62,000 bases of DNA from Cristatella mucedo (lineage: Eukaryota; Bryozoa; Phylactolaemata; Cristatellidae): positions 10,182,501 through 10,244,500 of the forward strand of contig WPIO01000001.1 in assembly GCA_009760855.2 (NCBI GenBank), given 5' to 3'. Shown one piece after another: positions 41,401-51,600 of this stretch. Under the pieces are notes generated by a model. That model did not search any database and was not told the DNA's origin. It worked only from the letters and a program-made list of their open reading frames with translations. The position numbers and the translations under genes were made by a program. The stretch's first letter is position 1; the number at the start of each line of letters is the position of its first letter.

Positions 41401-44400
41401 GTAGGGGAAATTTCAAATGCGGCTCACCACACCGACTGATGACAGTGTACCAGTTGAGCAGCTGATAGCAGCAGCCGCACAGCAGACTCACCTTTCCTCG
41501 CGCTCAATGATCCTCAGTGCTGCGACTATTATGGTGGGGTCACGGCGCACTGTGATTAGAGTGCGCTGCAGTATCAGCCACAGCTGCTTGCCCAATGCCT
41601 CTGACAGCTTGCTTACTTCGGAAAAGTAGCCTTTCAGAAGCTACAGCAAAGATGCCCAGTCGTTTGCACTGACTAGTCAAACGGAAAATGAGCCGATCGG
41701 CAAACCGAGGTCATGCGTCACCGTGCCTTTCGGAAATAACTCCCAGTGTGCTAGCCACGAAGCAGATCGATCGCGAGCCGAGTGCTCGAGCAGCAGCAGA
41801 GCTATCAGCTGTCATACGTACCTGAGCGTCGGGACAGTTGCTACCGCCACCCTGCTTGTGAAGCTCGAACATGAGCTGGTCACGGGATGCCTCCAAGTCA
41901 GCTAGACTACAATTTTTAAGTTTTTGCCTTGGCAGCTATGAGCGGAGTCACGCCATGCCAGGAATCGCAGCTACCGATGAACCGACAAGCAGGAGGGCGG
42001 ACGGCAGCAGGGATGGGCACATGCGCACCCTCTGTGAGCTAGCAGCAGTTTTCCATCGTTGATGTACTCGTCTGTCCTCCTTACAATGTCCGGCACGCTG
42101 AAGATATGCTGCAAACTCTCTTTGGCCGCCGACAGCTACAAAGAAGAGAGAAGATAATGGCACTTGCAATGCAAGCTTGCTTGATCTCGACACATCATCG
42201 AGCATACATAGCTGCAAGCTCCCCCAACACTTGCAGGCAGCCTGGCAAGGACAAGCTGACCTGGCTGTGCTTGACGTTTTCAGTAGACAAATCTACCAGT
42301 TTCTCCTTCAGTCCTGCAATCGTCTTGTAAGTTTCATCTATGTCCCCAAGACTAAAATTACAAGAACTAGGATGCCGTGAGCCGGTCAAGCCAAGCTCCA
42401 AGATTAAGCACGTTCAATAAATTTTTGTTTCAATATCGACCGACAACGAGAGCCAGTGTCAAGCCAGAGCCACCGAGTTCATTTAATTCGCAATAGTGAT
42501 GCACGCTGAAGTACTGACAAGTCTTCTGCAAAATTTTGTCCAGGATGAGGTGCTCACTTTTAAATGAACAAGGTCGAGGGGTCGACCACTACTGCACATG
42601 TCAAGTGCATGGATAGAGCCTTATGATTTCTCAGGACTATATACAAATGACATATAATTATTTATTTAAGGTCACAGCAAGTCAACCAAGGTGAGTGGGG
42701 AAACACAGATGGAATCTGCCTTGATACTGTAGGGTCCGAGCCAAATGGCCACCTAACAGATGCCGAAAGCAGCAGTATTCGACACGGATTAGTGAGAGAA
42801 AGCAAAGAAAAGTTTAAACGACAGATCCACCAGCCAGATTCGTCTCCGTTCAAATAAAGAACGGTTTTGTCTGGGCGATCATGGGGATTAAACACGAGCC
42901 ATCCAAAGCAAAGTAGGCTGGTTTTCCCTGCTCAACTTTTCTGCTGATTGAAATCGGTCTACTTTAAAAAATACGGTCTGCCGTGGGACTGTGAGTAAAA
43001 AAAATTCAGACTGACTGGCAACAATCACATAACCACTGGATTACCTTTCTAATCCTCTAATGATATAGCTATCGCTGGGTTAGAGGTAAGATACTCTTAA
43101 TGACTCAGATCGTGGTTTCAAGTCCTTCAGCAGGCAATTGCTTATTGCCCCCTCCAAGCAGGAGTGATAGCCACTACGGCTCTTCTGCCTGCCATATAAA
43201 TGAGGCTGTTGAATCAGGTAACATTTAAACTTTTAATTATAATAGAGTCTACCTTTCTCGGGCACTCGAGACAGGGTTTTAAGCATTAGCTTTATATATT
43301 TATGTACTTTAGTGCTTGAGCCAAATCTGGGTGTCCAGCATGAACACATGCCAGTTTTTTAATTGCAAAATGGCTATATAAACAAAAAATGAGCTGCAAC
43401 TATTATTTCTCCTGTTGTTGGCAACCAGAGATCCAGGCAAGTGAGGGTAACTCCCACAAGCTGCCTGCAGCTGGGGAGCTGTAGGCAACCCCTGATTGGC
43501 TGAATTCATGTGTGATCTTAAGCTGTGTTAGCAAGCAAAGAAGTAAGTTACAAATACAGAATGATAGAAAGCCGTCTTACGTAGAATCAAGAACCTAAAA
43601 AAATTCGTTTCGAGTACACACAATGCCACACTCTTTAGGTTACCGGCCAAGGGCTCTATCAATTGAGCTATCGTGAGTCTAGTGACATTGAACCCGGACA
43701 GAATAGGTATGCAGAGATGTAAATAGGAAGGGGGCTTGAGATTAATTACATAGGCAGAAAACGGGGAATTCAAGAGCACCAACAAAAAAGCTGATATTGG
43801 ACAATTGCTAAATGTCAAGCAAGAGGAAACTGAAAGAAAAACCTAGGTCAGCCAGCCATACTGAAACTACCCTACTCACACCGAAAGCCGCTTAGGCTTT
43901 AAGTGCGCCGTAGAAAACTTTCGAAACACTCCTACTTAGTCCTTGTGGCTTTGTAGAGCTACAGATGAAGATACATTAAATTACATTACATCCATAGCTT
44001 AACAGCTAGCCAGAACTGTGAGTGCCATGAGGCAGCATGTACAATGGTACTGATAGTTGCACAGCATCCATTAGTGCTAGGCACCACTTTACTTACAACG
44101 TACACGTGACAAAAACACTACCGCCAAACGTACTAAGGTAGACCTAATTATGGATACCATAGGCCTGCAATGTATCATTACCTGAGCTGACGACCGGACA
44201 GGGGCAGTGAGCATGCATTAACAGAAAGGTCTCCAATCTGATGAGTAATTAGATGTAACCTCGACCCTTAAGGACAAGTTAAGTCAAAAATGAAATGGTA
44301 TGAATAAGAAAATATATAATCAGAAATAATAAACCATTCTGTACTATAGCGCCACAAAAGCCATCAAAATGCCTTCTTGCAGCAAGCATCAGGCAAAAAG

Positions 44401-45554
44401 CGAGCAAGATGGACAGAACAACGAGCGATTGAGTAAATGCAGCTGCGGCAAAAGGTAGCACAGTTGCACAGGAATAGCGATGCAGAAGCCAATTTTCGGC
44501 AAGAGGCTATCTTAGTTATAACGGGACTGGACAAATTGAACACCATTAAAAAGCTTATACAAAGCATCGGCAGTGCATTATTAGTAGAAGTACAAGCAGT
44601 CACGTGTACAAAGCCATGCCCAAATTGCAAATACACTGACCTGGCTTTAATTTGGTGTATGTCACCCAGGCAGCTCTGCAGCTGGCTCAGACCGGTCTTG
44701 ACACCTTCTAATTGTGACTGTACTGCTGTCTTAAGATGTGCATCAAGTGCCACCTGCAAGTTTATCAGGATGACTGGCAGTCACAAACCGAGCAAGTCCA
44801 TTCTAGCCAAAGCAGCAGAAGAAATAATAAAAACAAGTTAAAGTACATCCGAGCTTTGCAAGGACTAGGTGGCATAACAGATCACACATTCTGCTCAAAT
44901 TGGAAAAATGAGCATACTCATACCAAAAAGCTGGCACGCTAAGGATGCAACAACAGCTAATAGTTGTGCCCATCAGCTCTGAATCCCGGCAATGCTGTAG
45001 GGCCCATAGAGGATACGTGTATGCGAGTACACAGAGAACACATGTACATATGTACACAAAGGGTCAGGAAAAATACGAATACTTATTGACAGTTTTACAA
45101 TAGCAGGCTCCCCAGTGACTAGGCACCAAGACAGAACACATAATATGTGGCCCACTAGGAAAAAAAGATTCTGGCCACAAAACATTAACATCGTATCAAG
45201 AAAAAAAGTTGGCATTTACAGCATAACGATGGGCCAGCAAAATAAACGTTTTAGGACCTAATTGGCAGCACGCATGCACACTATGGCAACCTGTTGCTGC
45301 ATCCAATTATCGTAGTATAGCAGACAATTGATCTGTAGCCAACGACAGCAGAGCTGAAAGCAGAAAAGCCAGAGGTATAATACCAGTGTGCTGGCATGAC
45401 ATAAACAGTTTACCTTTTTTCTGGAGTACCGGCGCTTGCTTTGCTCGACACGCTCCAGGTGATCAGGTCTCTGGAAATAGATTGGAGATGAATGACTCAA
45501 ATGAGTGCACTCTCACGGGTACATATAGACACACATACAGACACACACACACAC

Positions 45555-45602
<48 letters not shown>

Positions 45603-48600
45603 AAAAACACACCGGATCTTGCTCTGAGACAATAGAAACTAAATATATAAAAATACATAGAGATGCAAACATACCAATGTATATGTAAAATAAATATGTA
45701 TTAGCTGTCACATGTTTACTCGCACACCAGAATTGACAATTTCCTGCAAATTTTCGCAAAACTGAAGGCAAATATGCCCATCAAACGTGGATCTAGCAAT
45801 AGAGAATTCCCAAAACTAAAACCTACGAGAATAGGCAATGTATAACTTCCAGCCATAAGAAAACCCTATAATAGGATTATTTTTCCCTAAGCAAAGGATT
45901 GTAAAGCCGGGTTCACTGACGAAGAAGCAATATTCTTGTTCAGCGATGGCAATATTCAGGCACACGAGTGTGTGGAAACAAGAAAATGTAGACCTCAATG
46001 CTAGCCGAGTTTTGAGACTGATGTCATTAGTGTGCTACCACAAGCAGTTTTTCTAGTTTCACTGTCACTTCATATGTTCTAGACATATAGACATTTTGGA
46101 CATTCTACAGGTTATAACATTGACTTGGTAAGTTCAGTTTTCAGAATTCGTTAGGAATCAACCTGAAAGGTATTCTCCTTTTATGTTTGTATATTGTGTA
46201 CTTCACATCTCCAAGAAAAGCTTTGAAATTTCGATACTCCCTGCCTAAGGCAAAGTAAGCAAAAATTCAGCATATGTTGCAAGTCTATGCAACAGGTTTA
46301 GAAAAGATCAATACTAAAAGAAGAGATCGCCAACGCTATTGCTCACAGAATATTTGTAAGCCTCCAAGTCTCAGCCTCTGTACCAAGACCTGGCTGTGGG
46401 TTCAGCTATATTTCAGTCAGCACGATTGTGCAAGATTTTGTTTTTACAAGTATTATCTAGGATACATCAATACGACAAAAGTATGGACGGGAAATGAGTA
46501 AGGTCTTCGGTTGATTTACTTACCAACTTGGAAAAAAACTTTGATTTATTCGACACAAATCTTTTTCTATCATAAGCATACAGAAAGTGAGACTTTGATT
46601 CAGCTTCTGGTAGCCCAAAAAACGTAAGCTGATTAAACAGCCTCATTTATATAGTGAAAGAAGAGCCTTTACAGCTATTATCCTGCTTGCAGCAGGCAAT
46701 AAATGATTGTCTGCTGCAGTACTCGAATCCCTAATCTGGGCCGTGCAGTGGGAGCATCTTAACCCTGGGCTAAGACACAGGACTGCAAAAATAATGGCAT
46801 AGGCATCAAAACCCAGCCAGCATCAAGGACTGTCGGTTTCTTGTTTGCAACACACTTGTTTGCATGCACATGTAATCACTAGTCGAAAATATCACCTGCT
46901 TCCTCATTAGTGTTTGAACCCGGGTTGGTCGTCATTTTAGGACAAAATATGCCAAGCTAGTTAGTTTTTCATAGATGAAGGTCACTCATTGCCTGTTCAC
47001 TTCGATTTTAGTTTGAGAAATAGTTATATGCCGCAGCTGTGTGCCCAGTTAAAGGGGATATTTAATTTGTTTTGCGAAAATCTTCGATGAAATAAACCCA
47101 TTCTGGGGTGCTACAAAACCTAAAGCCACCTGTGTGAATACCTACACACACACACATGCACGCGCACACACACAAACTCTCTGTCTGTCTGTCTGTCTCT
47201 CTTTCTCTGTCTCTCGCTCTCTCTCACTCCTATTCACTCCCTTCCCCCTCCTGCAACGAAATGTGATGGCAGGCGAAGCACCTTTAATCAAACTCAGCAA
47301 GTCGTGCTCCAGTCGTGCGGTGGTCAGCTGCAAGGCAAGCACGTGATCATGCCAAGCTTCGGCCATTGGGAAGGACCAAGTGGTCTCATGTGTAGATGTA
47401 GGTGTCTCATCGAGCACTCGTTAATGACGGGAGGTGGCTGGTCGTGGAACAGGAACCGATTCATTCCATAGTATAGGCTTGCCAAAGTGGTGGTGAACAG
47501 GAGCAGGAGAACAAAAATCAGACAACCAAGATATATCACATGCCGTGTAAATAACATCGGCAGAGGTATAACGGGGCAGCACTATGGCAGCCTGCTGCTT
47601 TCCAGTCACACTCTTAAATCTGCACACCAACAATGCTTTCAATTATTGCAAATGAAGCTGCCACTTTCCTGTGAAAGAGGAATAATAATAAGACAATGCA
47701 TAGCATCCCAAAAGGACTGAGCTCTTGTAAGCATTTTACCTTAGCTGGAAAGGATGTCAATTGGTTAGTGATAACGTGGACAGTGTCAGCATGCATGAGC
47801 ATACAAAAGACAAATCACCAGGATGGTGCAAATACTGAGAGCAACACGTGGGTTTTCTTTTTATTTTTTTGCGAATCAGGGGACGTTGTAACGTCCGTCA
47901 GGAATGAGCTCCAGATTTTAGAAGCTGAAGGTGTGGTCATCAACGGGTTTGCAGTTGGTTAAAGGCACAGTCAAACACAAGCTACTTTCAGCTACATAAC
48001 ATTGCTAAAAGCGTCACAGTAGCCACATCACACCACTTCTGGTCGACCTGCACTGGCTACCAGTCAAGCAACGGATTGACTTCAAGGTTTTGTCGCTCAC
48101 TTTTAGGTCACTTCATTCTATGGCTCCAGCCTATCTCGCAGGTATACTACCCCATCAGGCCAAGCATCGTACCACCCGCTTTTCGGAATCCAACAGTCTA
48201 CCAATACCTCGCACAAACCTCAAATCCTTTGGAGACCGTGCATTTAGCTCGCATGCTCCCAAAGCCTGGAACTCCCTCCCGACTTGCATCAGAACATCGC
48301 CTGACTTGACCACATTTAAAAAGAACTTAAAAACGCCCTTACTTAGGACAGCATTTAGTGGGTCCCTGTGATTCGTCCTAGATGTGCTTATGCGTGCTGA
48401 CACTGTGCATGATGCCACTAACCACACTTGCATGCTAACCCTATGCACGTCACCCATATCCATGTTATTCATGTTGTTTATCAAGCATGATACCACTCGC
48501 CATTCGATCACGTTTCCTTTGCAACAAATGTAAAGCACCTAGAAAGAGATTGAGTTCTCTGAGGGCACTTTATCAAGTGTATTATTATTATTAGATACGG

Positions 48601-51600
48601 TGGTATTACGCAAAGCCAGATGAAAAGTATTTCCTATATATAGGCCAGAGCAAGACAATGATGGGACCTCAAAGTAAGTAATAAAGCTTGAAGTCAACAT
48701 GCTACAAGGAGAGCCACTGCAGGTAGGTGAGATTTGGTGTAATGTGGCAGTTTCGACATTCACGACAGACAAGCCTACCCGAAAAGTTTGCACCAACTGT
48801 AACCCCCTTATTGCATAGGCAGGAGAAGTACACAGGATGTCACAAATGTATGGACCAACTTGGATGTGGTATAACTGTCTTTGCAGGCCTGAGTTTTTGC
48901 AATAACCATGGAGCTCATGTGGTTGTCTAGTGAAGTCCCTTTGGAAGAACCCAGATTTCATGCAGAAGCTAAACGAGATTTGTAGGCCAAGTCCATTTTG
49001 AGGTATGTGTTTCTCAATTTCTGAATAACACTTTGTTAGCCCATAACTAGAAAGTTGGTTTTATCGTCATTCAGTTTGAGAAAGTTTGCTGCCATCTAAA
49101 TGTAATGTCAGGAACATAGGCAGTTAGGGAGTTGAGAGAGTATGACGTGCTGGATGGCAAGGAAGGATCAAAGCATAGGTACAGATGTTCGTCACCAGCA
49201 TAGAAATAAAAGCCTAGATTGGCGATTCCATCGTCAAGAGGGAGAGTATACATTATGAAAAGGAAAAGAAGTGGACCAAGCATAAAGGCCAGGGGCAACC
49301 CATACTTGTCCATGATAGCCCAGAAGGAAGGTGCTCGCTCTTCACGACCGAGGTCGTGGATTCGAATCCTGCAGTGGGCGATCCTTTACTGCCAATTGCA
49401 GGCAGTCGTAACAGCTGTTAAGGCTCTTCTGCTGCTATACAAATGCGACTGTTCAATTGCCTAATATGTATTATTTATTCATCATTTAGGGGCTCCTGAT
49501 GACTGCTGCCCATTGATATTAATGCACCAAAGTCTCCCACTGAGACAGGACCACAACCATTGCAGCACAGTGCCACTGATGCCCAAGCGAGATGAGAGGC
49601 AGTCGAGAATGACTCGGTGATCAATAGTGTCAAACGCTGCCAAAAGATCCAGCAACACATGCAGATAGACTCTACCTAGGTTTGCATTCCTGAGATGGTC
49701 GTCGTAAACCCACAGCAATGCTGACTCTAAGGAGTGATTTCCTCTAAAACCCGACTGGAACTTACTTAGTATTTTTGAAGTTTTGTTATACTAGTTCAGC
49801 TGGTCTGGCACCACTCGTTCCAGTGTCTTCGCTATGAACAGCAAGAGGGAGACTAGGTGGACGTTGCTTAAGTTCTCCTGGTCTAGTGTTGCCTAATTAA
49901 TTAGTGGCCAAACAGCCTTTTTGAAAGAAGAATGGACAAGACCTGAGGCAAATAATATAATAATAATAATAATACATTTAATATAGCACCCTCAGAGAAC
50001 TAAATCTCTTTCTAGGCCCTATACATTTGCTGCAACGGAAGCACGATCGAATGGTTAGTGGTACTTATGATCATGCATGGCAGCAGCAGATCTATAAATC
50101 ACAGAAGAACACTAGGCATAGGGTCTAGAGAGCTATTAGTCTTCACAGACTGAGAGATGAACTTCAAGATGGGTGTCGGGCGACTACACTAGTGTTAGGC
50201 TTGAATGTGGAAGTTGAGGTGCTGCAAGGATATTGAGAGGGAGGAGTCCAGCAGAAATGCTATCTCGGAATGAAATCCTTGATCTTATCTATCTTGCTGA
50301 CAAAAAACTTGAAGAATGATGCAACAGATTGCCACAAGGGATCGCTAGGTAAGAAGCTGACATAGAAGTAGAAGCAGTATAGAAAAGGTTGATATTCGAC
50401 AATAGCATTTTTGGATAATGCATCTGTGACTCCATTATGTCTTTAGAGAAGCTAAACTTTGTACAAATAACAATCCTTGTATGCTAGTCAATGGATGATC
50501 AGTCTTGATCTTTTGCACGCATTCTTAAGCTTACCTTTAGTAGTTCTATCTAGTTGGCATAAGTAAACTATAGGCCATCTGGGTGAGGGCAGACAATGTG
50601 CTTATTCTTAGGATTAAACTCATCCAGAAAATTTGCTTGTGTCCTTTTGTAGCACTCAGATGGAACAATGAAGATGTTTTTTATTGTTGACAGCATCAAT
50701 GATTAGGGTTCTGTAATTCACAGATGATTGCTGATAGCGAAGAGGATGCAAACTGCAGACTGGATATCCGCAAGGAGTCAGATGTGCAGATTTTGGTAAC
50801 ATCAGGAATTGACAGCATAAATCGTGGGGGATATTGGATCGAGTGACTGGTCCCATGCACATGCATCGCAGAAGAAAATGAATCGAATATACAAAATTCG
50901 GCACATTAAGGGTTAACTGGGTCATCGACATCATATGAAATCATCAAGTAAGCCACCTGGTAGCTTACTGTTGTACGTTCCCAGTACGAGAGGATTGATA
51001 AAGATGCTTTGCCAAGGAAAGAAATAAAAACCGGTCTTGTTGATAAATACGTTATAATCTAATATTGTTGCTCATAACCGAGATTACTATCACAACTCGG
51101 ATATGAAGATGGTGGCTGGTCTTGAGTCCAGCGAGGCTAAAGCTGTAAGAAATCGGTCGACACTTGATACTGCGGACCAGCATTAAGTCGTCTCCAAGGA
51201 CCACACGTCTCTGTCTTTTATACTACGTGCAATTAAGCAGCACCTCCTAAGGAATTCTGAAGCTAGAGTTGAGCTTGACAGGGTGGGACTTGAGAGGATA
51301 GCAGCTATACAGACCACAGATAGGCTGGTGGCTCCAAGTTCCTTTCTATTGCATCGACAATAGGAACGAGTACACAGACGTGTAAAACTAAAAGACTGCA
51401 CTCCAGAGAGTACCCAACAATTAGTATTCAACAATAAAACGCACGCACATTCTCCGGCCACCCAGAGGCACTGTCGGATCAGGACGACGCAGAATCATGC
51501 TTAATGTCTAAATGGACCTGGAGATAGGTATTACGAGGCTGCATTCGGTAGAAAATTCACAACAATGAGCGAGGGAAACAAACATCCGCCAGTATCCAAA

